Assembly: GCA_965219855.1 (NCBI GenBank)
Contig: CBDCOR010000021.1
Location: forward strand, 124,001-188,000
DNA: 64,000 nt
Source: CAUZIZ01 sp965219855
GTDB taxonomy: Bacteria; Acidobacteriota; UBA6911; RPQK01; JAJDTT01
Direction: 5' to 3'
This document shows positions 26,074-35,912 of this stretch, piece after piece. A program made the position numbers and the translations under genes. The first letter of the stretch is position 1. Each line of letters begins with the position of its first letter. A model generated the notes under the pieces. The model ran no database searches, was not told where the DNA came from, and saw only the letters and a list, made by a program, of their open reading frames with translations.

Positions 26074-29000
26074 CTACTCCTTGGTGATGGTCTCGTCGAG
26101 ATTCAGGAGAAGGCTCGCTACCCCTGCGTAGGAGGCAAGCTCGACCGCATCCAGAACCTGGTCTCCGGAAGATCCTCCATGATCGAGGAATCGACGCGCC
26201 GCTTTTGGATCTTCTTGGTGGTCGCTCTTGAACTGGGCAAAGAGGTCGCGTAGAACCCGGGCTTCCTGGGCCTTGGGCAGCCGCGCCGTTGCCAGGCGGA
26301 AGCCGTAGGCGATCCGATCTTCCACCGTGGAACCACCCGCCTTTAGCATCCGCTGGGCGAGCCGGTGGGAGGACTCCACGTAGGTCCTGTCGTTCATCAG
26401 GTTCAGCGCCTGTAGGGGAGTGTTGGTTCGGGGCGAGCGAACAGCACAGGTCTCACGATTGGCGGCATCAAAGGTCGTCATGGCGGGTGGCGGAATGGTA
26501 CGTTTCCAATAGGTGTATAGACTTCGTCGATGAAGGTCTTCCCCCTGATCGGGCTCGTAGGCTGAGCCGGAAAAGGTGAGTTCCTCCCAGAGACCCGGGG
26601 GTTGGTAGGGCTTGACCGGAGGGCCTCCAATTCTCTCCACCAGCAATCCGGAAACCGCCAGAGCCTGGTCGCGGATCACCGCTGCGGGTAGCCGGAACCG
26701 GGGCCCCCGAGCCAGTAGCCGATTTTCGGGGTCCTTTTCCAGCAGCTCCTGCGTCATCCGAGAGGATTGACGATAGGTCGCACTCATGACAATGGTTTTC
26801 AGGATCGCCTTGACGTCCCAACCGTTTTCCACAAACTGGAGAGCAAGCCAATCGAGAAGGTCCAGATGGAGGGGCCGTTCGCCCTGGGTGCCGAAATCGT
26901 CGCCGGTCTTGACCAGACCGACGCCGAAGAGCATTTGCCAGAATCGGTTCACGGTGACACGGGCCGTTAGTGGATTGGAGGGATTCACCAGCCAGCGGGC
27001 AAGGCCCAGGCGGTTGTTGGGATAGTCTCGATCCAGCGGTGGAAGAACTCGGGGTACATCAGGGAAGACCTTCACGCCAGGGGCGTCGTAGGCACCTCGA
27101 TTCAAGACGAAGGTCTGGCGTGGAGATTCGCGCTCCTTCATGACCATCACACTCGGAATAGATTCCAGAAACTCCCGATGCTCCCTTTGCAGCTTTGCCA
27201 AGTTGTGACGGGCCTCCCGGACTTCGGCCGGAGCGTATTGATCCAGGAAACAGAAGCGGAGTTTGTTGGCCTCGATGGGTGATCGCGCCTCTGGGGACGA
27301 GGCGGCGATCTCGGGGACAGTCCGGCGTAGAGCGAGCACCGCTGCCTCCTCAGCGGAGAGCACTCTGCGGTAGACCCGGATTTCATCGATGTATCCCTGA
27401 AAACGGTCCTGGGGACCCTCGCCGGCTCCGATTCGAAAAGGCTTTGGTTCCCCCATAGGCCAGAGCATCTGGTCGAATAGCACGCGACTTGGCTGTGACT
27501 CGCCGTTGACGTACAGTTTCAAGCCCTCTGCCTTTCGTTTGCCGTCGTAGGTCATCAGCACGTGCTGCCAGCGGTTCAGTTCCAGGGGATCCTCGGTCTC
27601 CAGGCGTAGCCCCAAATCCGTCCAACGCATGGTGAAGTGCACGCGGAGCCGTCCGCTTCTGAGGTAGAGGCCAATGCCTTGGCCTCGGTGCTCATCCTTG
27701 ACGCTGGAGATGATGGCACCCTCGGGGGCCGTGGGGTAGATCCAGGCCCCCAGGCTGAAGGAATCCAGGTAATCGAAGGGAACTACCTTGCCAGCGTTGA
27801 TGAAGCTCCGGCCGTCGAAACGTCCGGCCTGGCCTATGCTACCAGGGACAAAGGGGAGAGTATCCCCAGCCGTGTCGACCACCACGGGCCGCGTCACCTC
27901 CAGGCCGTCGAGTTCTTCAGGATCGGACTCCTCGCCGTAGGGTTGCGCCGGGGCGACTTGATAGATACCCGCCCGTTCCTCCAGATCACCATCCAGTGGA
28001 AAGTGTAGGAGGAGTCCCTCACGTATCGCCCAGTCGGACATCTCGGAGCCCCCAACCCAAGCCTCCCAGGCTGACTGTTTTTGCCTAACCCTGTCCTGGA
28101 GCGCGGCGTAGTTCTGCTGGGAAGCTACCAGCTTCCGGTCCAACTCGTCCAATCTGGTCTCCTGCTCAGGGATGGGCGCCTTGATCAGGGGTTCCTCGTT
28201 CCCGAAGTTGTAGACGAATCCCTTTTCCGGCACGTTGTTGAAGTAGGCGAATAACTGGTAGTACTCCTTCTGACTGAGGGGATCGAACTTGTGGTCGTGG
28301 CAGCGAGCGCAGCCGATCGTCAATCCCAACCACACCGTCGAGGTGGTCTCGAGCCGGTCGGCCACATAGTCCACCCGGAACTCTTCGTCGATGATCCCTC
28401 CTTCGGCGCTGCTCCGATGATTGCGGTTGAATCCAGTCGCAATGATTTGATCTCGGGTGGCGTTCGGCAGCATATCACCCGCGATTTGCTCGATAGTGAA
28501 GCGATCAAAAGGCAGGTTTCGGTTGAAGGCATCAATGACCCAGTCTCGCCAGCGCCACATGCTCCGCTTGCCATCGCTCTGGTAACCGTTGGTGTCGGCG
28601 TAGCGAGCCACGTCGAGCCAGGAGGCCGCCATCCGCTCGCCGAATCGGGGGGATCGGAGAAGACGATCAACCACGCTTTCGTAGGCTTGAGGCGAAGTAT
28701 CATTCAGGAACGCGTCGACTTCCGAGGGTGAGGGTGGCAGACCCGTGAGATCGAGCGCCAGCCGGCGAATCAAGCGGGCAGGATCGGCCTCGGCAGAGGG
28801 TTTCAGGCCCGCTCGCTCCAGTCTGCCCAAGATGAAGTAGTCAATTGGGTTGCGCGGCCAATCGCGGGCTTCGACCGCTGGTTGAACCACCCGTCTGGGG
28901 GCAATGAACGACCAGTGTGCCTGCCACGTTGCCCCCTGCTTGATCCAGGTGCGGATCCGGTCCGCTTCCTCGTCCGTTAGCGGGTCGTGCCCGAGATATG

Positions 29001-29346
29001 CAGGAGGCATGCGGACGGACTTGTCCTCGGAAGCGATTCGTAGCCAGAGTGGGCTGGCAGAGGGGTCTCCGGGGACAATAGCGAGGGCACCGCCGCTCAG
29101 AGGGGTCAGGATCCCCTCTCGAGTATCGAGCCGAAAAGTGGTCTTGCGGGCGCTCTTGTCGGGACCGTGGCAGGCAAAACATCTTTCAGAGAGGATCGGC
29201 CGAATGTCGCGGTTGAACTCGATGCGTGCGGGCTCCGGGGGAGAGGCAGCTCTTAGCTCAGGCCGTAGAGGACTGGTCCAGAGTAGGAGAGAACCCATTA
29301 ACAACAGTGCGAGGCAACCCACTCTGGACGCCTGCTCACTGAACAT
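26074..29346 (-). CDS. PSCyt1-DUF1549-LamG-DUF1553 cytochrome-like protein (module 1)
   Basis: 1090 residues with an N-terminal hydrophobic export segment. A PSCyt1 c-type haem site, CFACHG, lies near residue 58, and the PSCyt2/DUF1549 domain follows with a second CxxCH in GCARCHDHKFDP near residue 350. Residues about 430-680 form a concanavalin/laminin-G-like domain (LLLHFPLDGDLEE, SLGAWIYPTAPEGAIIS, GLKLYVNGESQPS, GYIDEIRVYRRVLSAEE), which the other three paralogues lack. The C-terminal PSD1/DUF1553 domain has NRFWQMLFGVGLVKT. Periplasmic or surface location is likely. Family members are always paired with DUF1501 and are thought to act in polysaccharide degradation, unproven. Confidence 0.9.
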   Translation of the reverse strand: MFSEQASRVGCLALLLMGSLLLWTSPLRPELRAASPPEPARIEFNRDIRPILSERCFACHGPDKSARKTTFRLDTREGILTPLSGGALAIVPGDPSASPLWLRIASEDKSVRMPPAYLGHDPLTDEEADRIRTWIKQGATWQAHWSFIAPRRVVQPAVEARDWPRNPIDYFILGRLERAGLKPSAEADPARLIRRLALDLTGLPPSPSEVDAFLNDTSPQAYESVVDRLLRSPRFGERMAASWLDVARYADTNGYQSDGKRSMWRWRDWVIDAFNRNLPFDRFTIEQIAGDMLPNATRDQIIATGFNRNHRSSAEGGIIDEEFRVDYVADRLETTSTVWLGLTIGCARCHDHKFDPLSQKEYYQLFAYFNNVPEKGFVYNFGNEEPLIKAPIPEQETRLDELDRKLVASQQNYAALQDRVRQKQSAWEAWVGGSEMSDWAIREGLLLHFPLDGDLEERAGIYQVAPAQPYGEESDPEELDGLEVTRPVVVDTAGDTLPFVPGSIGQAGRFDGRSFINAGKVVPFDYLDSFSLGAWIYPTAPEGAIISSVKDEHRGQGIGLYLRSGRLRVHFTMRWTDLGLRLETEDPLELNRWQHVLMTYDGKRKAEGLKLYVNGESQPSRVLFDQMLWPMGEPKPFRIGAGEGPQDRFQGYIDEIRVYRRVLSAEEAAVLALRRTVPEIAASSPEARSPIEANKLRFCFLDQYAPAEVREARHNLAKLQREHREFLESIPSVMVMKERESPRQTFVLNRGAYDAPGVKVFPDVPRVLPPLDRDYPNNRLGLARWLVNPSNPLTARVTVNRFWQMLFGVGLVKTGDDFGTQGERPLHLDLLDWLALQFVENGWDVKAILKTIVMSATYRQSSRMTQELLEKDPENRLLARGPRFRLPAAVIRDQALAVSGLLVERIGGPPVKPYQPPGLWEELTFSGSAYEPDQGEDLHRRSLYTYWKRTIPPPAMTTFDAANRETCAVRSPRTNTPLQALNLMNDRTYVESSHRLAQRMLKAGGSTVEDRIAYGFRLATARLPKAQEARVLRDLFAQFKSDHQEDPKAARRFLDHGGSSGDQVLDAVELASYAGVASLLLNLDETITKE

Positions 29347-29427
29347 TGGTCCATGTTAGCTTGCCTGCTCTACCCTTGTATACTGGAAACACGCTCCGGT
29401 TTTCGCCGTCTATGAGTCGCCTCCAAG

Positions 29428-29607
29428 ATGGGTAGTTTCTTGAGGGCCGAAGCGATTCCGTCTTCGCCCTGGGTGATCGAGAAGGGGCCCATTGCTGAAC
29501 TCATTCATGCTTGCCACCAGGAGTGGGACGTCGAAGCCAATGAAGTTTCTTTCTCGAATGAGGCCAGCACGGCTGGGGGAGGGATTGATCTGCCCGACAA
29601 ACAGTGA
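29428..29607 (+). pseudogene. Unidentified 60-codon gene relic
   Basis: ATG at 29428 opens a 60-codon frame with protein-like wording (SPWVIEKGPIAELIHACQEW and ANEVSFSNEASTAGGGIDLP) that stops just before a small inverted-repeat element. It might be the start of a gene truncated by the element's arrival, but I recognise no family, and a minus-strand frame across the same bases is also open. Confidence 0.25.
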
Positions 29608-29633
29608 CACTGCGCTATGTAAGGTGCATTTGA

Positions 29634-29823
29634 CTAAGGGCTCGCGCAGAAATAACTTGGCAGAATTGACGCTCAGATTTGCACCAGATTTGGCCGCGAA
29701 CGATTGAGCGAAACCGCAGGCGTAGCCGGGTCTACGTTGAGGATTTCGCGATTGAGGAGCGGCCGAAGATGGTGTGAAGCTGAGATGCCAAAATGCCAAG
29801 TTATTTCCGCGCGAGCCCTAAGC
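29634..29823. mobile_element. Small inverted-repeat element (MITE or IS remnant)
   Basis: The left end AGGGCTCGCGCAGAAATAAC is matched by the inverse of the right end AGGGCTCGCGCGGAAATAAC (about 28 bp with two or three differences, 29634-29662 and 29794-29823). The 190-bp unit has no gene. A related single end lies at 49279-49376, sharing the terminal repeat and an interior stretch (the inverse of GGAGCGGCCGAAGATGGTGT). The ends look like an IS whose transposase has been lost; I cannot name the family. Confidence 0.65.
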
Positions 29824-29850
29824 TAGTTCACGGAACTGCTCACTGATCAC

Positions 29851-31923
29851 TCACGGAAGCGGTGCTTGCGATTCGGTGCTTTTTCTTGGAGTCCGGTATC
29901 TATCAAACCAGGCCAGGGTGTAATTCACCTTGGCGATCAAGTGGCTGGGGCGCTCGATAATTCCGTGTGAGGCTTCCGGAATCCGCACCATTGCCGTGTC
30001 TACTTTTCTCGCCTTGAGCGCCTGGTAGTATTGCTCCGTTTCGGAGATGGGTGTGCGGTAGTCGGACTCACCCGTGAGCAGCATTGTCGGGGTCGTGACG
30101 TTGCCAACCAGAGAGAGCGGCGAATGCTTCCAGTAGGTTTCGTAGTCTTCCCAGAACGGTGCCGGCATCCAATACCGGATAAACGTGATGTAGATGTCAC
30201 TGGTGCCGGCTGCACTGATCCAGTTGATCACCGGCTTGGAAGCGACCGCCGCTCGGAAGCGGTCGGTTTTACCCACGACCCAAGTCGTCAGGACGCCGCC
30301 ACCGGAGCCTCCCGTCACATAGAGATTCTTTGGGTCCACAAAACCCCTACGGATGGTGGCGTCAACGCCCGCGATAAGGTCGTCGTAGTCCTGACTCGGA
30401 TAGTTTTGGTGGATGAGATTCGCAAACTCGACGCCGTAGCTGGTGCTGCCTCTAGGGTTGAGGTAAAGCACCACGTAATCCTTCGCCGCCATGAGCTGAA
30501 GTTCGACTGCGAAATAGGGTCCATAGTAGGCGTAGGGTCCCCCGTGGATCTCCAGAATGAGTGGGTATTTCCTACCCGGATCGAATCCCGGTGGTGTTAT
30601 GATCCAGCCCTCAATCTCGCGGTTGTCCACTGGGGATCGATAGGTCATCTTCTCCACCTGACCCAGCGTTTTGTGGCCCAACAGGTCCTGGTTGAGATGG
30701 GTGAGTCTGGTAGTCTTGCCTCGGGTGGTTGAGATCGTTACCTCGGAAGGACGCTGCGTTGCGGTCGAAGTGTAGACAATCCCTACTTTGCCTACGTGGA
30801 AGGAGCCGGACCCGTAGGGGCGGCCCAGAGCCAGGCCCCCTACGTCATCCACCAGGTTCTGAATCTTGCCCTCGAGCGTGACGAGTGCCACCCGGGTCAA
30901 GCCCCGGTCTCCGTACATGACGTAGATCCCCTTGCCGTCAGGGGCCCACTGCGGATTCGAGACCGAGCGGTCTAGCTTCGCGGTCAACGTCCGCTGGTTT
31001 CCCCCGTCTCTGTTCATCACGTGGAGCCGGGCGGGCTGGTAGCTCAGTCCTTCGTCGTTGAAACCGGTGTAGGCAATCGAAGATCCGTCGGGAGAAAGGG
31101 CGGGACTGGTGTCGGGTCCATCTCTATCGGTCAGCGCCCTGATCTCGCCCTCGAGCGAGACCTCGTAGATCTCGGAATCTCGGGGTTCGTACTCCCAATC
31201 CGGAGACCGGTTGGCTGTGATGAGAATCCCAGCCGTCTCGGGCAGCCAAACCGGTTCGCCGACATGCTTGTAATCCCCCTTCGTGAGTTGGCGCGGCGTG
31301 CCCCCGGTTGCGGGGAGTACGAAGAGGTGCGAATGTCCCTCTTCCAGAGATCCCCGTCCGTCACTGCGGTAGTGTACGCTCTCGATAGCTTTCGGCTGAG
31401 GCGCCCATTGGGCGTTCTCAGGCTTTGCCGGCGGCATGGCTAAGGGCTCCCGGTGCCGCGGGACGAACATCGTAAACGCAATCCACTCGCCGTTGGGAGA
31501 CCAGGCGGGATTGGAGGGTCCTTCGGTGACATTCGTAAGCCGGGCGGTCTGGCCCGTATCCAGCCAGCGCACATAGAGCTGGGTGGGGCCCTCCTGGGCA
31601 GAGAGGTAGAGGACCCGGTTGCCGTCGGGAGAGAGGCGGGCTGAGGAATATTGTCCTGCCCCTGAGAGTAGGGGGCGCTGGTCACTACCATCGGTGTTGA
31701 GAGTCCAGACGCTGGCACGGCGCCGGTCGGTCATCACGTCCATCGAGTGTCGGACGTAGACCACCCGTTTGCCGTCCGGCGAGATTCGTGGATCCGATGC
31801 CCATTCGAGTTGGAAGACGTCGCCCGGCTGGAATTTGGCGAGGTGGTGCTCGGAGGCGAGAGCCACCGTAGACGAAGCCACCAGAGTTAACAGCCCCGCG
31901 GACAGGATGCAGATGCGCAGCAT
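29851..31923 (-). CDS. Secreted prolyl-oligopeptidase-type (S9) peptidase
   Basis: About 690 residues. The signal peptide MLRICILSAGLLTLVASSTV ends at ALA. A beta-propeller of PD40/TolB-like repeats follows (ISPDGKRVVYVRH, LSPDGNRVLYLS, WSPNGEWIAFTM, LSPDGSSIAYTG), then the S9 alpha/beta-hydrolase domain with nucleophile serine in TGGSGGG (near 540). The acid is in GESDYRTPI and the histidine in EASHGIIERP. It trims peptides in the periplasm or outside. The ATG at 31923 is preferred over GTG 31947 because GGAGGGG precedes it by 5 bp. Monocistronic. Confidence 0.9.
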   Translation of the reverse strand: MLRICILSAGLLTLVASSTVALASEHHLAKFQPGDVFQLEWASDPRISPDGKRVVYVRHSMDVMTDRRRASVWTLNTDGSDQRPLLSGAGQYSSARLSPDGNRVLYLSAQEGPTQLYVRWLDTGQTARLTNVTEGPSNPAWSPNGEWIAFTMFVPRHREPLAMPPAKPENAQWAPQPKAIESVHYRSDGRGSLEEGHSHLFVLPATGGTPRQLTKGDYKHVGEPVWLPETAGILITANRSPDWEYEPRDSEIYEVSLEGEIRALTDRDGPDTSPALSPDGSSIAYTGFNDEGLSYQPARLHVMNRDGGNQRTLTAKLDRSVSNPQWAPDGKGIYVMYGDRGLTRVALVTLEGKIQNLVDDVGGLALGRPYGSGSFHVGKVGIVYTSTATQRPSEVTISTTRGKTTRLTHLNQDLLGHKTLGQVEKMTYRSPVDNREIEGWIITPPGFDPGRKYPLILEIHGGPYAYYGPYFAVELQLMAAKDYVVLYLNPRGSTSYGVEFANLIHQNYPSQDYDDLIAGVDATIRRGFVDPKNLYVTGGSGGGVLTTWVVGKTDRFRAAVASKPVINWISAAGTSDIYITFIRYWMPAPFWEDYETYWKHSPLSLVGNVTTPTMLLTGESDYRTPISETEQYYQALKARKVDTAMVRIPEASHGIIERPSHLIAKVNYTLAWFDRYRTPRKSTESQAPLP

Positions 31924-31989
31924 AACCCCTCCTTGACGTGAGGTCACATCGTAGCGGGGAGCTATCAGGGAGGCAAGCAGGTGGGGGGC

Positions 31990-32997
31990 CTAATGCGCCA
32001 GGCAGCTGTTGGCATTGGATTGATCGCACACGTCGAGGCCCGTGTTGATCGGGTCGTCTACCTTCTTACCGGCTTTGATGTCCTTCAAGACATACATGGC
32101 CTTGTAGCCCATCTCGAACGGGCGTTGACCCACCTGGCCGTGACTCGCACCGGTCTTCAGCTGCTGCATCTGCATGGGGAGCGTATCGGCCACGACGACG
32201 ACCAACTCGCCCTTGTCCATTCTCGCGCGATGCGGGGCAATCGCCTGGCGATATGCGTTGTTCGACCACTGGGTAAAGGCGCCGGTGGAGATGAACACGT
32301 CGAGATCAGCATACTTGTTGAGGATGTCGGCAAGCCCCTGCACTGCCTTGGCACTGTCGTCATCCGTGATCAGCGGGCAGCCGTCGACCTCTTTCCAGCC
32401 CTTTTCTCCCAGCAGGGCCTTGCCGGGGGGTGTCGTACTGCTGATGCCGCTCAGCGTATCTCGAATACCCTGCAATCGCTGATTATGGTTAGTCGCGGCC
32501 GCCCCACCGGTCTGTAGACATATGGACCCGCCTCGCGGCTTCATTCTCATGGTGAGCTTTGCGAGATGGACACCAATATCGTAGTTCTTCGTACCTACAT
32601 AGGTCGCGCGGTTGGCCTTGTCGGACTCGAGCAGGTCAGAGTCCCACGTCATGACCGCGATGCCGGCGGCCTTTGCCCGACGCAATGCCTTGCCCATCGC
32701 CGGCGCGTTGGATGGCGAGACAGCGATGCCGTCGACTCCCTGACTGATGAGATCTTGCACGATCTGAATCTGCTCCATCTCGGCGTGCTCGTTTGGGCCA
32801 ATGTAGTAGCACTCGACATCCGGGAGCTCCGAAGCCGCCTTGTAGCACCCGTCCCGAGCGAGGTCGTTGAACGGGTTGTTCATGGCCTTGGGCACGAGTG
32901 CGAATCTCATGCTTTGAGCGGTCGCCACTGTGCTGAGCGCCATCAGTGCCGCCGTGGTAATGATGAGACAACGGTTCATGTTCAGAAACTCCTTCAT
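31990..32997 (-). CDS. Sugar ABC transporter substrate-binding protein (RbsB-like)
   Basis: 335 residues: a signal peptide (hydrophobic core ending STVATAQ, residues about 1-28) and a periplasmic-binding-protein type I fold of cluster B. It starts MRFALVPKAMNNPFNDLARD and contains GVDGIAVSPSNAPAMGKALR and AGIAVMTWDSDL, the usual sugar-contacting strands. It delivers a monosaccharide (ribose, xylose or inositol-like) to the permease encoded 26 bp upstream. Last gene of the four-gene import/dehydrogenase operon. Confidence 0.9.
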   Translation of the reverse strand: MKEFLNMNRCLIITTAALMALSTVATAQSMRFALVPKAMNNPFNDLARDGCYKAASELPDVECYYIGPNEHAEMEQIQIVQDLISQGVDGIAVSPSNAPAMGKALRRAKAAGIAVMTWDSDLLESDKANRATYVGTKNYDIGVHLAKLTMRMKPRGGSICLQTGGAAATNHNQRLQGIRDTLSGISSTTPPGKALLGEKGWKEVDGCPLITDDDSAKAVQGLADILNKYADLDVFISTGAFTQWSNNAYRQAIAPHRARMDKGELVVVVADTLPMQMQQLKTGASHGQVGQRPFEMGYKAMYVLKDIKAGKKVDDPINTGLDVCDQSNANSCLAH

Positions 32998-33023
32998 TTC
33001 GGAACGCTACGAGAAGAGCGGGA

Positions 33024-34028
33024 TTAGCGCTCCCTTTTGCTTCTCAGCCGCTGTAGCAGCACCGCAAGGATGATGAAAGCACCGACGAAGGTACCTTGCC
33101 ACAAGGGCTCCACGCCCGCCAGCAGCAAGCTGTTGCGAATGACCTCGACCAGCGCGGCGCCGATCGGCGCCCCGGCGGCGTACCCGTAACCTCCCATCAG
33201 ACTGGCACCACCAATCACTGAAGCGGCAATGACGTTCAGTTCCTGGGTCTGGCCCAACGCGTTGGTGACCGACCCGAACCAGCCAACAATCAAAAACGCC
33301 GACAGGGCAGCCGTCAACGAGCTGATCATGTATACGGACACGATCACGCGCTCGACCGGGATGCCTGTCAGCCTCGCTGCCTCCCGGTTTCCACCCACTG
33401 CGAACACCCAGCGGCCCCAGCTGGTGTACCGGAAGGCGAACCAGAATACCAACGTCAAAATGAGGAGCAGCCAAACCGGGTTGGGCACTCCGAACGTGTC
33501 TTCCCCCCCGATCCACTCGAACAGCTCCTGATCGGGACCGAAATCATAGATCATCTTGTTGTTGGAAATGACCATGGCCGCGGATCGAGCGATAGCGAGC
33601 ATGCCCAGGGTCACGACGAAGGGTGTCAGCTTCAGGTACGCTACGAGCACCCCGTTGATGAGACCCACGATCAAAGCGACGCCTATACAGGCACCGAAGC
33701 CAAGCCATATGGACAGGCCCGACTGCATGACCAGACCTACTGCGATACCACACAGTCCCATCAGGGAGCCTATCGACAAGTCGATGCCCGCCGTGATGAT
33801 GACGGCGGTCATGCCGAGTGCCATGATGCCAACGAAAGCAAAATTCCGAGTGGTGTTATAGAGATTGCGCTCGGTCATGAAGGTGTCGGAGAGCATCGAC
33901 ATGACAAGAGCGATAGTGCAGAGAGCGACCAATACCCAGAAGGGTTGGCTGTGAAACAAGGACTGGATGGCGGAGACTTGCCGCTGGCTCGCAAGCTTCT
34001 CCAGATCCAGGTGCGGTGCTCCTGTCAT
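33024..34028 (-). CDS. Sugar ABC transporter permease (RbsC-like)
   Basis: 334 residues with about eight to ten membrane segments of the BPD_transp_2 family. GIMALGMTAVIITAGIDLSI and LIVGLINGVLVAYLKLTPFV near the middle are the RbsC/AraH-type conserved loops, and VIGGASLMGGYGYAAGAPIG lies near the C-terminus. It forms the translocation channel. Its start overlaps the stop of the ATPase gene by 4 bp, so translation is coupled. Confidence 0.92.
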   Translation of the reverse strand: MTGAPHLDLEKLASQRQVSAIQSLFHSQPFWVLVALCTIALVMSMLSDTFMTERNLYNTTRNFAFVGIMALGMTAVIITAGIDLSIGSLMGLCGIAVGLVMQSGLSIWLGFGACIGVALIVGLINGVLVAYLKLTPFVVTLGMLAIARSAAMVISNNKMIYDFGPDQELFEWIGGEDTFGVPNPVWLLLILTLVFWFAFRYTSWGRWVFAVGGNREAARLTGIPVERVIVSVYMISSLTAALSAFLIVGWFGSVTNALGQTQELNVIAASVIGGASLMGGYGYAAGAPIGAALVEVIRNSLLLAGVEPLWQGTFVGAFIILAVLLQRLRSKRER

Positions 34029-34765
34029 ACTCGCGTGATCGCGCCGGTGATCAGACCGGTGACCTCCTCGGGTGAAGAGCTGGCGATGGCCTTGTCGGCC
34101 ACCTTTTCACCGCGCCGCAGAACCGCCACCCGGTCGCACACGGCAAAGACGTCCGGCATACGGTGAGAGATCAGGATCACGGCGATATCGCTGTCTCGCA
34201 ATCGCCGAATCAGATCCAGAACCTCGGACACTTGACGCACGGAGATGGCTGCGGTCGGCTCGTCCATCAGCACGATCTTGGGATCTGACAAACGCGTGCG
34301 GGCGATAGCAACCGCCTGGCGCTGTCCGCCCGACATCTGCCTGACCAGGTCCCGTGGGCGCGTTTCCGATTTGAGTTCCTGGAACAGCTCGGCTGCTCGG
34401 CGATACATGGCCCCGTAGTCCATTACGTTGATGAAGCCGATGCGCCGCCTGAGCTCGCGGCCGAGGAAGACGTTGGCCGCGGCCGTCAGGTTGTCACAGA
34501 GGGCGAGCTCTTGATACACGATCTCGATCCCCTGCTGGCGGGCGTCCAGCGGGCGATGGAATTGCTTGAGTTTCCCTTCGATCAGGAGGTCGCCGGCGCT
34601 GGGCGGGTAGTTTCCTGCAACGATCTTGACTAGCGTGGACTTGCCGGCGCCGTTATCTCCCATGAGCCCCAGCACTTCTCCGGCTTTCAGATTCAGGTCA
34701 ACTCCACGCAGCGCCTCAATTGCACCGAAGTGCTTCTCGAGGCTCCGCAGCTCCAGCAACGCCAT
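34025..34765 (-). CDS. Sugar ABC transporter ATPase, single-domain
   Basis: 246 residues from the ATG at 34765, which follows AGGAGAGG by 9 bp; the open frame to 34825 adds an unlikely leader. Walker A is GDNGAGKST (near residue 36), the signature MSGGQRQAVAIAR (near 137) and Walker B IVLMDEPTAAI. Ribose-type importers usually have a fused double ATPase of about 500 residues; this one has a single domain, as in the FrcA/fructose-type subgroup, and would act as a homodimer. Confidence 0.92.
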   Translation of the reverse strand: MALLELRSLEKHFGAIEALRGVDLNLKAGEVLGLMGDNGAGKSTLVKIVAGNYPPSAGDLLIEGKLKQFHRPLDARQQGIEIVYQELALCDNLTAAANVFLGRELRRRIGFINVMDYGAMYRRAAELFQELKSETRPRDLVRQMSGGQRQAVAIARTRLSDPKIVLMDEPTAAISVRQVSEVLDLIRRLRDSDIAVILISHRMPDVFAVCDRVAVLRRGEKVADKAIASSSPEEVTGLITGAITRV

Positions 34766-34861
34766 GCGATTACCTCTCCTGCTCGATGGGCCCAGATGCG
34801 ACCGCAACGATTGCGGCCGCCACAAGTCTGTCCATCACCCCGGTGAGTCCAGCCCCAGCGC

Positions 34862-35872
34862 TCAGTCTGGCGCCACCCGGACCATGCGTCCGCTGGCCAG
34901 GGATTCGTAGGCGGCCTCGGCCAGCACCAGCGCGCGGCGCCCGTCTTCGAACGTGACCTCACAGGGGCCACCCTGCTCGACGGCGATGGCGAAAGCGTCC
35001 AGCTCGGCGACGTAGGCCTCTTGATACCGTTCGACAAAAAAGTCGAGATAGGGCTCGCCGATGCCAGCTCGACTTCCGGTGAAGCGCCGCAGCTCGTGGG
35101 CGCGACGGTTGTCCGAGATGAGCATCCCTTGGTTCCCGAGAAGCTCGACGCGTTGGTCGTATCCGTAGACGGCCGAGCGAGAGTTGTTGATGTGACACAT
35201 GCGCGCCGCTGCGGTGCGCATTGTGATCATTGCCGAGTCGACCTCGTCGAGCTCGGCCCCAAGCCGAGGATCCCCAAGCGCGCCGGCGATGGCAAACACC
35301 TCGGTTGGCTCCTCGCCCAGCATGAATCGGGCGAGATCGAAATCGTGGATGGTCATATCCCGCAGCAACCCCCCCGCCGCCTCCAGGTAAGCGCGTGGTG
35401 GAATCTCTGGATCCCGGGAGGTGATGAGCACCTGGTGAAGATCGCCGATCTCCCCTCGCCGCATCGCATCACGCGCTGCCCGATGGCCGGGATCGAAGCG
35501 GCGATTGAAGCCAATCTGGATGGGCACATCGCGGCCCACGATAGCGTCCCGACACTGATTCACTCTTTCGAGGGACAGGTCGATCGGCTTTTCGCAGAAG
35601 ATGGCCTTGCCAGCCCGAGCGGCTGCCTCGATCAGGTCGGCATGCGCGTCGGTGGAGGTGGCGATCAGCACGGCGTCCGCCTCGGAGCCTTCCAAGATGA
35701 TCTCCGGAGCCCTCACCGCGCTCGCGCCGAACTGCGATGCGGTCTCTTGAGCTGCCGCTTCTACGACATCATATACTTGCGAGAGGTCGAAGCCGGGATG
35801 GCGCGCAATGTTAGCGGCGTGCATCCTGCCGATGCGTCCACAACCGAACAAACCGATTCGAATCACGCTCAT
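34862..35872 (-). CDS. iolG: Inositol 2-dehydrogenase-like Gfo/Idh/MocA oxidoreductase
   Basis: About 336 residues from the ATG at 35872, where IRIGLFGCGRIGRMHAANI forms the NAD-binding Rossmann motif; the frame to 35947 lacks a sensible leader. CEKPIDLS (near 95) is the EKP motif with the catalytic-site lysine, and GFNRRFDPGHRAARDAM and GGLLRDMTIHDFDLARFMLG supply the conserved D/H pair of inositol dehydrogenases. It probably oxidises the sugar or cyclitol brought in by the adjacent ABC importer. First gene of the operon, 96 bp before the ATPase start. iolG is the best match, but other sugar dehydrogenases of the family remain possible. Confidence 0.75.
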   Translation of the reverse strand: MSVIRIGLFGCGRIGRMHAANIARHPGFDLSQVYDVVEAAAQETASQFGASAVRAPEIILEGSEADAVLIATSTDAHADLIEAAARAGKAIFCEKPIDLSLERVNQCRDAIVGRDVPIQIGFNRRFDPGHRAARDAMRRGEIGDLHQVLITSRDPEIPPRAYLEAAGGLLRDMTIHDFDLARFMLGEEPTEVFAIAGALGDPRLGAELDEVDSAMITMRTAAARMCHINNSRSAVYGYDQRVELLGNQGMLISDNRRAHELRRFTGSRAGIGEPYLDFFVERYQEAYVAELDAFAIAVEQGGPCEVTFEDGRRALVLAEAAYESLASGRMVRVAPD

Positions 35873-35912
35873 TGCTCCCCAGATCCACCCGCAGTTGAAT
35901 TGCAAACCTTCA

